NCBI GenBank assembly: GCA_947095535.1
Contig: OX352772.1
Location: forward strand, 255,155,439 to 255,219,438
DNA: 64,000 bases
Reading direction: 5' to 3'
Source: Poecilobothrus nobilitatus
Taxonomy: Eukaryota; Arthropoda; Insecta; Diptera; Dolichopodidae
Shown here: one piece after another, positions 41,385 to 55,751 of the stretch
How positions within the stretch are numbered: the stretch's first letter is position 1
Layout of the letters: every line of letters starts with the position of its first letter
Notes under the pieces: model-generated
What the model was told of the DNA's origin: nothing
Seen by the model: only the letters and a program-made list of their open reading frames with translations
Database searches by the model: none
Position numbers and translations under genes: made by a program

Positions 41385-43215
41385 AACAGCACAGTTTTCT
41401 ATAAAATTGTAAAATATTTTTAAATAAAAAATTATTTCAAACATATAAATAAATTTGTTTTATTTTTTTTTTTAACACAACATAAGAATACATCTTTTTT
41501 TGTTCTACATTCTTACATATCAATAAAATCTAAAAATACTAATAATTTTTTCTTTCCTCATCTTTAAATATTTCATCAGAACAAAAAAGAAAAAAATTCA
41601 TCTCAAAATATCAATTTGGTCAAGGTTGATTCAGATTTAAAAACCAGCTTTGCACTTTTTTCTTTTAATTTTAAAAATTCGCATAGGTACACTTAATTTG
41701 TTTAAATTTTTCTCTTTACATTTTATAAAAACGCATTTTTTCTTACTATTTCCATTCACGCCTATTACTTAAACCACATGTTAGATATTTTTGATTTCCT
41801 GTTTGTTTTCTTTTTATTCATATTTTTGTCAACATTCTTACATAACAATAAAATCTTATACGGTGATACTCGCAATTAATTAATGGTTTTTATTTCCTCT
41901 TCTTTAAATACTTCATAAAAAAAAGAAAAAACAAGAAAAACAGAAAAAAAAAATGCATCTCAAAATTGCATTAATTTTGTTGATTCTTTATCTAAGATGT
42001 AAAAAACCAGTTTGCACTTTTTCTTTTAATTTTTTTAAAATTAGTTTTAAAATTTTAAAGAAACGTAATTACATATCTTTTTGTTCTGTTTTCATTTTTC
42101 TCTTTAAATTTTATAAAGCATTTTTTCTTATTCTTTTCATATACGCCTATTACTTAAGCTAAGTATACATCAACAAGAAGTATACCTGTATCACGTTAGA
42201 TATTTTTGATTTCTTGTTGTTTTCTTTTTATTCATATTTTTTTCTTGAACACAGAATAAATCTGTTTTATTTTTATATTCTTGTTTTCAAAATAGGTGAC
42301 AAATGCAGATTTTGCAACATACAATGTACTTAAGCAACATGTTAGTTGTTAAGTACTTCCACAGCTTTAATTTCCTGGTTGTCTTCTTTTCATTCATATT
42401 TTTTTTGAACATTCTTACAAACAAAAAATATCTTACACGACACACCGACAATAATCATTAGTTTTTTTCTTTTATCTTCTTTAAATAGTTAAAGTAGAAA
42501 AAAAAAAAAAAACGAAGATCCTAATTGTTATTTTGTATTTCTTCCTATAGTAAGTCAACACAAAAAAAAACACGCATTCCTTAAAGATGCACTTTAAAAC
42601 TAGTTCACCAACATTAAATAACACGTGCTTTAATATTTACATATAATAGTTTTGCTAACTATTTTCATGTTGACCTATTATAATATACAATCAAAGAGCT
42701 CTAAAAGACTTGTTTTACCCCAACTTCTAACAGAATCCAGGTCACAACACTTCCGGTTTCTCTAAAACTCAAGGTCATTCAAATATAGGTTAATTTGCGG
42801 GGGCGTGCGATATGGCTTATTAAAAACTAGGTCGTGCGATATGGGCTTATTTTTTCCTATGCCAAAGTGCCCCTATACCTACTTTTCCAAATTGATTGGC
42901 TAAAAATATGTGTAAAAATTGTATATGGATAAGAATGTAAGGTTTTCTGTTCTTTAAATATGTATGTACTAATTTTTGATTAAATGATGTACAGAAATGT
43001 GAATATGTTTTCTAATTTAATTGATTTTGTCTACAGTATTTTTAAATATACGCAATTATACATACTATATGTACATATTTCAATGATATTTTATGGGAAA
43101 TATGTTATACACATGCATCTTATATAGGTAGACCACATGTAAAGACCACATGTAAGATACTTAATAATGTTACTTTAATTACTGTTCTATATTAGAAATT
43201 TGCATTGAAAGGTTT
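41385..43215 (+). repeat. AT-rich segment with degenerate repeats (L2)
   Basis: Copy of 16905-18735 with only a handful of differences, including two extra A in a homopolymer near 41947. Confidence 0.5.
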
Positions 43216-43309
43216 TTATGGAATATTAGAAATAGTATAGATAAAAGTAAAGAGTGTTGGAAATATCTTTTTAATAATAATAACAATACACAAAATTAGG
43301 CAAAATATT

Positions 43310-44204
43310 ATTAATAAGTGCTCGTGCAGAAATGGGTTAACAAACGTTAACAAACATTTTGTCATAGGCTTTATTTAGAACCATAAATTCATCCTGCTAA
43401 ATTAGACACTAATTCGAATTTTTTTTGACGGTCTATCGTGCCGAAATGTGTTAATGTATCACGTCATAATTTATTGAATGAGTTTGTGTGCCAAAGTGCA
43501 ATACTTGTGCAAATTTTCAATTGGTCAAATCGCTTAAGCACAACAACAAAAAATGAGAATTTCATGGCCTGAAGCCTGATGAGTTAATGTATCGTAACCA
43601 AATCAACTCAGAAAATTTTTGTTATGAAGACCTACACTTTTGAAAATTGTCAACTCAATTGGTAAAACCGTTCAAGTGCGACAGCAACGAAATTAAAAAA
43701 TATTATTGAGCCCTGGTGCCGAAACGGGTTAATGGATCGTAACCAAATCACCTCAGTGAGTTCCTGTGGTAAAGAGCTACACTTTTGTAAATTTTCAATT
43801 CAATTGGCAAAACCGTTGAAGCAGGACAACAAAAAAAATTAATGAACTTCGTTCGGCTCTTTTGCCCAAACGTGTTAACGGAACTTCATAAAAATTTGTC
43901 ACAGGCTTTTTTTCGAACCATAAAACCGCCATACAGAATTGGACATAAATCGGAAATAAAAATTTTTTTTTGGAAAAAAAAACGAAAAAACGAAAACGAA
44001 AATTTTTGGAAAACAAAAACGAAAAAACGAAAAAACTTTAAATGGCTCTCGGGCCGTAAAGGGTTAATGAACCAAAACACCATATAGCCTATAACACTTT
44101 CCGGGGTCGTAGAAATGTTGCAAAATTTGGTTACAATCGGACTGGTGGTTTTCACGTGAAAAGGGCACAAACAAACAAACAGAATTTCTGCTTTATATAT
44201 TAGA
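43310..44204 (-). mobile_element. Helitron-like element with ~145 bp tandem array (R3)
   Basis: Copy of 18830-19723; TC start at 44204. Confidence 0.55.
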
Positions 44205-44526
44205 TTGTCGTATCAGCAATATCGATATTTTCATAAAAATCAGAAAAAGGTTCAATGGAACATATTGAATTATCAGCAATATCTTTCATTTAATTATTCA
44301 ATACATGTGTTTTTAAGTGGATAAATAAAAAGTAAGCATTATATTTCGAAATTGCTTTAAGAAAATGCTCAAGTACGGTTTTACATTGTTGTTTTGTTTA
44401 TTTAAAAATTTGAATTTAACAGTTTATTTACATTTGATAACATTTCTTCATATTTTTCATTTTTGATTAGCTATGTTATTTGGCGGTTCTTCTTTTTTAT
44501 TTCAAGGTGAACAGTTACACATAACT
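44205..44526 (-). mobile_element. Solo LTR (R3)
   Basis: Copy of 19724-20045. Confidence 0.6.
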
Positions 44527-44825
44527 CATAACAAAAAATTTAAATGAGTAATGGCAGGTTTTGAAAATTTTTTAATACAACGATTTGAGATTTCATCGAT
44601 CCTTGAAGCTTTTTTAATTTTAAATTATGGATTATATCAAGTAATTCGGATTGTTAACTTCCAAAGAAGGTCTTTCATTACTCATATCTTCTGTTCTAGT
44701 ATCCTTTTTGTGAAACGCTTTTGGTAATAAATTTGCTTTATCACTCGTATTTATGAAATGTCTGCCATTTCATGTTAAGATAAAGGAATAGTCTGATATT
44801 TGTTTTTTGAGAGCTTTGAAATTAT
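44527..44825 (-). mobile_element. LINE B fragment (R3)
   Basis: Copy of 20046-20345. Confidence 0.65.
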
Positions 44826-45468
44826 TTTAATTCCTTAACTAGCTTAATGCACCAGGTGCATCAGTGATTTCAAATAGCGGTCTTTTCGGAATAATTAACA
44901 AATTTATTTTCTTTTTATTTTTTTTTGTATTTTTTTATTATTTTTTTCAATAACCAAACTTTAGATATTTATTAAACACATATTTTCACTTTTACAAATT
45001 TGATTTGTTTAGAAACAAATACACAAGAATAAGCAAGTGCACTCAATGCATGCATAGAGAGAACTGATTTGTGATTTATATTATTATTTATTGTACTTTT
45101 GCTGCAGATACTGTTATTCTCATTCTCAACCTTAATTTTATCTTTATTTTTGTTGCTATTCTAAGTCCAGAGTGTGACCGTTGCATTTAAGGTTTTCCAT
45201 TTGCTTCTGTTATTTTCCGCAAGCACCATAGAACAAAATTCTTTCGTAATATTAATTTTATAATAGCAATACGTGCTCTTTTTTGTTTATTAATCGTGGG
45301 ATAATATTTTTGTAATTAATTTAAATTATTTCAAAGTTAAGCTTTAGGATATCGCCAATATGGTGTTCTCTTGTAAAAAATTACAGCCCTTTTACATAAA
45401 TTGATGTATACTCCGGTTTGTTCAACGTTAGTTCTTCATTATTTTGTGTTAATAAAAATTACGATTTA

Positions 45469-46045
45469 ATGAAATTAATAAACCCATTTGCTAATAGCTC
45501 AAGGGTTGAAAGAAGTGCACCTATAAAGGTGACGCGAACAGGGTAATAATGAAAAAATAAAGTCTGATGAAGACAGTATGAAGAAAACCCATGACGGTAA
45601 AGTAAAACTCAAAATCCGATTTTACTATTAAGTAATACCGAAGTCAACTGTAGAAGAGGCGTGTTGGAAAACTTGTATAAAAAATTACAAAGAGAGATTT
45701 GCCAACTTAAGGCAAAAAATTTAAAATTAAAAAATAGTATTCCAAATGTGTCCATTGATACTAAAAAAATTAAACACGAAACCCATGAGAAGAACTGACC
45801 AGAGAAGCTGGCTGGATTCTGAATTCGAAAAGAAATCATAAGAAACGCAGAGCGGTTGAATCCCCAGATATTAACTTTTATTAGGAACCTCCAAGTAAAC
45901 CACAAGAAAAGGTAAAAGAAAAAAAGGATATCACAAAAAAAAAGAAACCTCCTCAGATAATTCTGAGCAATATAACTCAAAAGGCAGAAAGTACACCAAT
46001 TGTTTTTAAAAGCGCACATTTCCAAATGATAATTCAAACTGTTTA
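45469..46045 (+). pseudogene. Possible LINE ORF1 remnant (R3)
   Basis: Copy of 20991-21565. Confidence 0.3.
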
Positions 46046-46073
46046 GAGTTGTGACTTGAACCAAAATTTGGAA

Positions 46074-46805
46074 AATTCGTATAAGAAAAAATGTAAAAAT
46101 AGGACTTTTTTACAATTTTGAAAGGCTGTAAGTCAGGAACCCTATATAACTAAGAAAATCTTTAACATACGTAAAAAAATATTATTGAACCTTTAATTTT
46201 TATGTCTTGTCGAAGAAAAATTTGTACAGGTGCCTAAGTTACAGTTGTCCAAAAATAGCAAATATTCAATTGGCGTAGCACAAAAAAATGTTCCGAGGAA
46301 ACTTATACTAATTCTAAAAGTTCTTTCTTACTTCGAAATTTGCTTGCGTGCCGTAGTTATGAAGATAGAAAAATAATGAAAAATTTAGTTTTCATATAAC
46401 GGCAAATTTAAATACTAAATTTAAAGAACCTATATAATTTTGATATTGATTTATAAAGGTAAAAAAAATTCCATTCGAATGGTTTTTTTCAGATTGAAAA
46501 AATGTTAAGTAGAATATGAGATATACAATTTTAAAAATAGGACTTTTTCAATGTTTTAAAGGTTGTAGCTGCGAAATGGAGGGGGCTACATGGAAAAGTT
46601 ATTCTACAACATTATTTTTTTGTGAGACCTACCCATGGTTAACATTTTTTTCTTTATCTTTAACGGTGTATAAGTTTTGTAAACAGAAGGACAGAGTGAA
46701 ACTAATAGGCACTAATAGGCACAATTGTTTTAAATTTCGAGAAAATCGAGTTTAAAGTTTAATAAAAAAAAAACCGTCCGATAAAAATTTCATTTTAAGT
46801 TCGGT
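46074..46805 (+). repeat. Dispersed repeat T, two units (R3)
   Basis: Copy of 21590-22320. Confidence 0.6.
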
Positions 46806-47523
46806 ATTAGATTTGTATATTTTCAGGCTATAAAACTAATGTTGTCTCAACAGTTTGAATCTAAAATTAGAGTAGCTAAGAACTAAAAAATTGAACCCCT
46901 CTTTTTTTACTGTTCGCTATATCCCATGGAACGTTAACAAATTTTTTAACATTGTATGAAATGTCCGAATTTCGGTTGCATTTGTCCGATTATAGCACAA
47001 ACTGTTTTATTGTTTTTACTTATAGCACAGGTAGGTTTGACAAAAAGGCTAAAGTTGAATAAAATATGAGAAAAACAATAATATTTATTTACTTTTTTAA
47101 TATTTTTATTTATTATATTGTTTTAATTTATATTAATTTTAAAATAAATAGCTTTCTTCATAGCTTTTGTTTATAGTAAAAAATAAAATTTTTAATTCTT
47201 ATCACATTTTGGTACTTATTAAATAAGAATGTAATTAATTATAATTTTAGAGTACATATTATAATAACCAAGCAGTTTTCTATAGTTAACATAAAAACAA
47301 TTTTTTTTGTTTGCAGTAGTTACTACAATATAATTCACTTATTAGTATTTATTTATAATGGTAAACTAACATCATAAAATAAATTAAAATTATATATTAA
47401 GCAATAATATAAAAATAAAAATAATTCATACTTAAAAATAGTTACGTGCTTAATAAATCGTTAATTATTTAGTTAACAAAATGTTTCAAATTAAATGATT
47501 TCTATTTTGGAAAAAAGTCAATT

Positions 47524-50301
47524 TTTCGTTATCATTTGATTTCTTTTCTTTTTTTTCTCTACGTATTTAATTTCTTTGCTTTGCTTTGAAGATCTTAATA
47601 AAGCTGCTAAATATTTTTGATCCTCTTGTGGAAGAAAAGGGAAAAGATGTTGGAGATTTTTACTAAAAATATTTTTAGGATAATTTTTTTTTGTAGCTTT
47701 TGCATGTAAAGAAAATGCTTCGTAGTTCGTTTCATCAAAAGATTTTTTATATTTTAAAAGTAGTTCCTCATCTTTATCGTATAATATTCGTTTTATTTGA
47801 AAAAACGGTACTTAAACTTACTAGCTACTGTTGAAAAAATGTAAAAATCTTGTGGTTCATCTGAAAAATTTTGAATAATACTTTTTCAGCTTGATATTTA
47901 ATTAGCAATTTTATTGAATGAAGTGGACTGCAAATTTCTCTATTTTTGAGATATTGGTCCAAAGCTGAGTGGACACGGTTCCTTGAATATTGGAATGGGC
48001 CGGCTCAGAAAATGTTTGCTCTATTTTCATAATTTGAGATTGATTGTGCATAAATATTTTTGAAGCAGTTGATTTTATCTTGTTCCTCTTTTGGGGAACA
48101 CATGAATTACTCCGTAATGTAATTTTTTCAATAACTGGAAAACCTTTATTAATCTCTTTTAATATCCTGATAAGAGCACTTGAAATGTCATTCCCGGAGC
48201 GTCCGGAATGGACTGCATTTCAAATAGAACAATATGTTATTTTATTAGTGTTTGGTAATATTAACGTGCCAGTTAAATTAAAAGTGTTTAGTTTTCTTTT
48301 GTAAAAAAATTGTATGCTTTCCCTTGTGGTAGCATAAATACTTTTTACATATCGTAAGCTATGATAGCATGTTTAAGATCGTCATTGCAACGATCTACAT
48401 CACGTTCAACTTTTCAAGATACTTTCTGTTTTAATTCAATTCAATTCATTTATTCAACCAAATATTTACATTCACGAAAATGACTTCTTCTTATGACTAA
48501 CCCAGAGTTCAGACTTATATATTAATGTATATACAACTGAAATATACAATTAGAAAACTAAACTAAATTTATGATATATAATTTTAAATGATGTGAGGAA
48601 AAGGGTAAAATCCTCACCAACTTTTTAAATTTTTAATTTAAAAACTTAACACTAAAAATTTACTTTAACTTAAACTATTTATCCTAATGAATTCATTTAT
48701 TAACTAAATATTATAAATTTAACCTAATATTTTTCATTTTTAATTGTTTTTATAATCATACACAATTTTTTAACAATTGACATTTGTTAAAAAATGTCTC
48801 AGTCTTCCAAGCTATTGTTTCAGGTACTAGTTGAATGCTCGTTTTGCCAACCACCCTTCTTGTTAAGTAATGGCGTGGAAGATTATTTATTAATTTCAAA
48901 ATTCTGTTCTGGGAAATTTTTAGTTTTTTAATATGAGTATCTGCTATATTATAAAGCAACGGACAAGCATAATACATAATTGGTAAAAAAATTACTTTCA
49001 TAATTATCATTTTATTTTCCAATGATAACATTGATTTTCAATTTAAGAATGGCTAAAGCATCCTTGTTACTCTGCTTATTTTGTTTAATGTTTTGTTTAT
49101 GTGACGTTTAAAGGTAAGCCTTTTATCTAAATGTAATCCAAGATATTTGACTGTTTCTACCCATAAGTTTCTGTTTTAAATGAACTGAATGGAGATGCTT
49201 TTCTTCCTCGGTTACATTTTCTTTTTTTAAATTGTACACATTTACGTCTTTTTTAGGTTTTTGAAAAGCAACGTTGAAATCAGTGTTAAATACTTTTCTA
49301 TAAATATGAATTTTGACTGGATCATCTGTTTTTTCTATATAAAGTTGATACATTTTCGATAGAGTTAAATTTGATTATAAATACATTTTTTGTGAATCTG
49401 ATCTACAATAGTGACAATAGTGTGAAAGAACATTTCAAAACTAGAAATAAGCTTTTTAACGAAATTTATTTGTTTCTGAGGAATTCAATATTTTACATGT
49501 TTCACTTTTCTTCTTGGTAAAGGAGTACCAGTTGTTTTGTCACATAATTTTTCGAATAGTAAATGCGTGCTTTCTTAATGGAAAGAGTATTTATGAAAAA
49601 TAACCTACATACTATATGAATATGGTTTGAAGCTAGGTAATATTTAAGTGAAAACTACTATAGATTTTTTTGAGATGTACGGCGTTTTGTTGCTTTTCAA
49701 ATTTTAAGTTGGTCTTTTCATCATTCGACAATTTCCAAAAAGCTTCAAATATATTCTGCCTATCTTTTGTTGAAAATATTTTTGAGGTGGTTTCATATAT
49801 TTCGGTTGAACTACTTCATTTTTATGATTTGTAAATGGTAACCCAGCCTCGCAATTTCTTTTGAATATTTTTTTCCATAGTTCTGGTTTTCTTATTGTTT
49901 TCCTTATCGTAGGAGATGCATTGTTTTCAGATTCTAAATATTTTTATTGAATTAATAATTTAAAAATAAAATATTTCAAAATTAATATAACTTTAACTAG
50001 ATGGTATACTTGAAACTTTGTTGGAATTATCGAAATTATTTTTCAAAATAATATTACCGCTAATACTTGAATCTGATTCCTCTCCACTATTGGTGATAGG
50101 TTTAAAATTTGAATCTCTGTAATCATCATCCGCTGTAAAAAACAAAATAGTAATTGCATATTGTATTAAAATGAAAATATCATAGGTGCAATAATACATA
50201 CAAGAAAAATCTAAATCAGAAGGGTAAGACTGGCCTGTACTTGCAACGTTTTTTGAGCGTGTATTATATTATTCCTCACTATTTAAAATGTCGTCTAGCA
50301 T
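47524..50301 (-). pseudogene. Multi-exon DUF7869-like gene, LINE-interrupted (R3)
   Basis: Copy of the R1 gene with exon 1 ATG at 50301. It shares the 9 bp duplication near 49411 with R2. It has lost ~15 bp (ATTATTTACCATAAA) after exon 2 near 49988, removing a possible splice-donor region kept in R1 and R2. Confidence 0.6.
48435..49167 (-). mobile_element. LINE D insertion (R3)
   Basis: Same insertion, with 12 bp duplications at 48423-48434 and 49168-49179. Confidence 0.85.
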
Positions 50302-50570
50302 TCTTAAAATATAAAAAAATCAAGTTTAAAATGACATAAAAATTTTATGCTAATAAAGGTTTGCAATTTTATTTTAATTATTAAAATAAACTAATAACTC
50401 TACATATAAGGTGGCCTTTTTTTTCACAAAACAGCACCATTCCACTTCACTTACATAACTCGAAGAAAACTGAAACCAAATTCAAATTGCGATGATGTTT
50501 TATATAGTTTTTGAAATATGCATTTGACTGCTTATGTTAACGGCTGAAAACTAGTACAAATTATTCGCCA

Positions 50571-50925
50571 TCGTTTTAAACCATATTCATACGAAATTGC
50601 TAACGAGTAAGTAAAATACATGGATGTGGATGACAAGTATAAAACTATTGTTATTGCATTTTAAGCCATATTACTACATATAAATATACTACAATAAGTA
50701 AATAAAAAAATGGATATGGGGGAAATAATCATAAAAATTTTATTATTGCGTTTTAAGCCATATACATATACATATATTCTAATAAGTAAGTAAAATACAT
50801 TGATATGGACGAAATAAGGATAAGATTTTGTTATTGAGTTTTAAGACATATCCATACCAAATCGCTGCTATCTAAATAAATGTATGGATATGGACGAAAT
50901 TTCAAAATAAAAAAATTTTCTTATT
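50571..50925 (+). repeat. ~85 bp degenerate tandem array (R3)
   Basis: Copy of 26092-26430 but with the full third unit, unlike R1. Confidence 0.7.
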
Positions 50926-51192
50926 TTTAAACCAAGTCATAGCATTTTTAATCTTAATATATAAAATCGTTGGTGCGTTTGTTTGAAACCGCATTATGCC
51001 TAATCCAATCCTCATATTAATATTTACAACGTATGTTCATTTGGTGGTTCAGATGGTTTTTGTTTTTTTGTAAATGGCGCTGGATTCATAGCTACCATAC
51101 AACTTCAAGTGTTTTTTATACCATAAACTATCTTCTGATCCTTTAATCACCACAAAACACTCCAAGCTAACCGGCCATAACTGCTATAACTA

Positions 51193-51408
51193 TTGATTCT
51201 GTATGTAAGTATTTTCAAAAGGTTCACAGGTACATTCAAATTAACAAAAAATAAGCGCGTTCAAATACAAAATGATCCAACAGCAGAAGAGTTTTCAAAA
51301 CAATTACTCGACTGTCTACTCGTAGATTTCAAAGCGAGCGGTCGAGTTGTTAAGCAAAGCTTGGAGAGACAACTCAAAATAAAGGATTATATAAGTATAT
51401 TAATCTAA
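51193..51408 (+). CDS. Unrecognised 71-codon frame or exon (R3)
   Basis: Identical in peptide sequence to the R1 copy. Confidence 0.35.
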   Translation: MILYVSIFKRFTGTFKLTKNKRVQIQNDPTAEEFSKQLLDCLLVDFKASGRVVKQSLERQLKIKDYISILI

Positions 51409-51508
51409 TAAATATATGGAATATTAGAAACAGTATAGATAAAAGTAAAGAGTGTTGGAAATATCTTTTTAATAATAATAACAATACACAAAATTAGGCA
51501 AAATATTA

Positions 51509-52392
51509 TTAATAAGTGCTCGTGCAGAAATGGGTTAACAAACGTTAACAAACATTTTGTCATAGGCTTTATTTAGAACCATAAATTCATCCTGCCAAAT
51601 TAGACACTAATTCGAATTTTTTTTGACGGTCTATCGTGCCGAAATGTGTTAATGTATCACGTCATAATTTATTGAATGAGTTTGTGTGCCAAAGCGCAAT
51701 ACTTGTGCAAATTTTCAATTGGTCAAATCGCTTAAGCACAACAACAAAAAATGAGAATTTCATGGCCTGAAGCCTGATGAGTTAATGTATCGTAACCAAA
51801 TCAACTCAGAAAATTTTTGTTATGAAGACGTACAATTTTGAAAATTGTCAACTCAATTGGTAAAACCGTTTAAGTGCGACAGCAAAGAAATTAAAAAATA
51901 TTATTGAGCCCTGGTGCCGAAATGGGTTAATGGATCGTAACCAAATCACCTCAGTGACCTCCTGTGGTAAAGAGCTACACTTTTGTAAATTTTCAATTCA
52001 ATTGGCAAAACCGTTGAAGCAGGACAACAAAAAAAATTAATGAACTTCGTTCGGCTCTCCTGCCCGAACGGGTTAACGGAACTTCATAAAAATTTGTCAC
52101 AGGCTTTTTTTCGAACCATAAAACTGCAATACGTAATTGGACATAAATCGGAAATAAAAATTTTTTTTTGGAAAAAAAAAACGAAAATTTTTGGAAAAAA
52201 AAAATGAAAAAACGAAAAAGCTTTAAATGGCTCTTGGGCCGCAATGGGTTAATGAACCAAAACACCATATAGCCTATAACACTTTCCGGGGTCGTAGAAA
52301 TGTTCTTGCAAAATTTGGTTACAATCGGACTGGTGGTTTTCACGTGAAAAGGGCACAAACAAACAAACAGAATTTCTGCTTTATATATTAGA
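51509..52392 (-). mobile_element. Helitron-like element with ~145 bp tandem array (R4)
   Basis: Copy of 27011-27894; TC start at 52392. Confidence 0.55.
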
Positions 52393-52713
52393 TTGTCGTA
52401 TCAGCAATATCGATATTTTCATAAAAATCAGAAAAAGGTTCAATGGAACATATTAAATTATCAGCAATATCTTTCATTTAATTATTCAATACATGTGTTT
52501 TTAAGTGGATAAATAAAAAGTAAGGATTATATTTCGAAATTGCTTTAAAAAAATGCTCAAGTACGGTTTTATATTGTTATTTTGTTTATTTAAAAATTTG
52601 AATTTAGCAGTTTATTTACATTTGATAACATTTCTTCATATTTTTCATTTTTGATTACTATGTTATTTGGCGGTTCTTCTTTTTTATTTCAAGGTGAACA
52701 GTTACACATAACT
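52393..52713 (-). mobile_element. Solo LTR (R4)
   Basis: Copy of 27895-28215. Confidence 0.6.
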
Positions 52714-53012
52714 CATAACAAAAAATTTAAATGAGTAATGGCAGGTTTTGAAAATTTTTTAATACAACGATTTGAGATTTCATCGATCCTTGAAGCTTTT
52801 TTAATTTTAAATTATGGATTATATCAAGTAATTCGGATTGTTAACTTCCAAAGAAGGTCTTTCATTACTCATATCTCCTGTTCTAGTATCCTTTTTGTGA
52901 AACGCTTTTGGTAATAAAATTGCTTTATCGCTCGTATTTATGAAATGTCTGCCATTTCATGTTAAGGTAAAGGAATAGTCTGATATTTGTTTTTTGAGAG
53001 CTTTGAAAGTTT
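52714..53012 (-). mobile_element. LINE B fragment (R4)
   Basis: Copy of 28216-28510. Confidence 0.65.
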
Positions 53013-53685
53013 TTTAATTCCTTAACTAGCTTAATACATCTTCTTAACTAGCTTAATGCATCTAATGCATCTAGCTTAGGTGCATCAGTGATTTCACATA
53101 GCGGTCTTTTCGGAATAATTGACAAATTTATTTATTGTTTTTTTTTTTTTGTATTTTTTTATTATTTTTTTTAATAACCAAACTTTAGATATTTATTAAA
53201 CACGTATTTTCACTTTTACAAATTTGATTTGTTTACAAACAAATACACTAGAATAAGCAAGTGCACTCAATGCATGCATAGAGAGAACTGATTTGTGATT
53301 TATATTATTATTTATTGTACTTTTGCTGCAGATACTATTACCATTCATTCTCAACCTTAATTTTATCTTTATTTTTGTTGCTATTCTAAGTCCAGAGTGT
53401 GACCATTGCATTTAAGGTTTTCCATTTGCTTCTGTTATTTTCCGCAAGCACCATAGAGCAAAATTCTTTCGTAATATTAATTTTATAATAGCAATACGTG
53501 CTCTTTTTTGTTTATTAATCGTGGGATAATATTTTTGTAATTAATTTAAATTATTTCAAAGTTAAGCTTTAGGATATCGCCAATATAAATTACAGCCCTT
53601 TTACATAAATTGATGTATACTCCGGTTTGTTCAACATTAGTTCTTCATTATTTTGTGTTAATAAAAATTACGATTTAATGAAATT

Positions 53686-54272
53686 AATAAACCCATTTGC
53701 TAATAGCTCAAGGGTTGAAAGAAGTGCACCTATAAAGGTGACGCGAACAGGGTAATAATGAAAAAATAAAGTCTGATGAAGACAGTATGAAGAAAACCCA
53801 TGACGGTAAAGTAAAACTCAAAATCCGATTTTACTATTGAGTAATACCGAAGTCAACTACAGTTCTACCGAAGTTCTACAGAAGAGGCGTGTTGGAAAAC
53901 TTGTATAAAAAATTACAAAGAGAGATTTGCCAACCTAAGCCAAAAAATTTAAAATTAAAAAATAGTATTCCAAATGTGTCCATTGATACTAAAAAAATTA
54001 AACACGAAACCCATGAGAAGAACTGACCAGAGAAGCTGGCTGGATTCTGAATTCGAAAAGAAATCATAAGAAACGCAGAGCGGTTGAATCCCCAGATATC
54101 AACTTTTTTTAGGAACCTCCAAGTAAACCACAAGAAAAGGTAAAAGAAAAAAAGGATATCACAAAAAAAAATAAACCTCCTCAGATAATTCTGAGCAATA
54201 AAAACAAGGCAGAAAGTACACCAATGGTTTTTAAAAGCGCACATTTCCAAATGATAATTCAAACTGTTTAGA
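53686..54272 (+). pseudogene. Possible LINE ORF1 remnant (R4)
   Basis: Copy of 29150-29720 with an insert near 53858-53880. Confidence 0.3.
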
Positions 54273-54297
54273 GTTGTGACTTGCACCAAAATTTGGA

Positions 54298-55035
54298 AAA
54301 TTCGTATAAGAAAAAATGTGAAAATAGGACTTTTTTACAATTTTGAAAGGCTGTAAGTCAGGAACCCTATATAACTAAGAAAATCTTTAACATACGTAAA
54401 AAAATATTATTGAACCTTTAATTTTTATGTCTTGTCGAAGAAAAATTTGTACAGATGCCTAAGTTACAGTTGTCCAAAAATAGCAAATATTCAATTGGGG
54501 CGGCACAAAAAAATGTTTCGAGGAAACTTATACTAATTCTAAAAGTTCTTTGTTACTTCGAAATTTGCTTGCGTGCCGTAGTTATGAAGATAGAAAAATA
54601 ATGAAAAATTTAGTTTTCATATAACGGCAAATTTAAATACTAAATTTAAAGAACCTATATAATTTTGATATTGATTTATAAAGGTAAAAAAAATTCCATT
54701 CGAATGGTTTTTTCAGATTGAAAAAATGTTAAGTAGAATATGAGATATACAAATTTAAAAATAGGACTTTTTCAGTGTTTTAAAGGTTGTAGCCGCGAAA
54801 TGGAGGGGGCTACATAGAAAAATTATTCTACAACATTATTTTTTTGTGAGACCTACCCATGGTTAACATTTTTTTCTTTATCTTTAACGGTGTATAAGTT
54901 TTGTAAACAGAAGGACAGATTGAAACTAATAGGCACTAATAGGCACAATTGTTTTAAATTAATTTCGAGAAAATCGAGTTTAAAGTTTAATAAAAAAAAA
55001 ACCGTCCGATAAAAATTTCATTTTAAGTTCGGTAT
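54298..55035 (+). repeat. Dispersed repeat T, two units (R4)
   Basis: Copy of 29746-30480. Confidence 0.6.
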
Positions 55036-55751
55036 TAGATTTGTATATTTTCAGGCTATAAAACTAATGTTGTCTCAACAGTTTGAATCTAAAATTAGAG
55101 TAGCTAAGAACTAAAAAATTGAACCCCTCTTTTTTTACTGTTCGCTATATCCCATGGAACGTTAACAAATTTTTTAACATTGTATGAAATGTCCGAATTT
55201 CGGTTGCATTTGTCCGATTATAGCACAAACTGTTTTATTTTTTTTTACTTATAGCACAGGTAGGTTTGACAAAAAGGCTAAAGTTGAATAAAATATGAGA
55301 AAAACAATAATATTTATTTACTTTTTTAATATTTTTATTTATTATATTGTTTTAATTTATATTAATTTTAAAATAAATAGCTTTCTTCATAGCTTTTGTT
55401 TATAGTAAAAAATAAAATTTTTAATTCTTATCACATTTTGGTACTTATTAAATAAGAATGTAATTAATTATAATTTTAGAGTACATATTATAATAACCAA
55501 GCAGTTTTCTATAGTTAACATAAAAACAATTTTTTTTGTTTGCAGTAGTTACTACAATATAATTCACTTATTAGTATTTATTTATAATGGTAAACTAACA
55601 TCATAAAATAAATTAAAATTATATATTAAGCAATAATATAAAAATTAAAATAATTCATACTTGAAAATAGTTACGTGCTTAATAAATCGTTAATTATTTA
55701 GTTAACAAAATGTTTCAAATTAAATGATTTCTATTTTGGAAAAAAGTCAAT

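Larger units (their letters stand above)
43216..51413 (+). repeat. Repeat unit R3
   Basis: L2 counterpart of R1 over most of its length, but it shares some variants with R2 or R4 (see findings). Confidence 0.95.
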
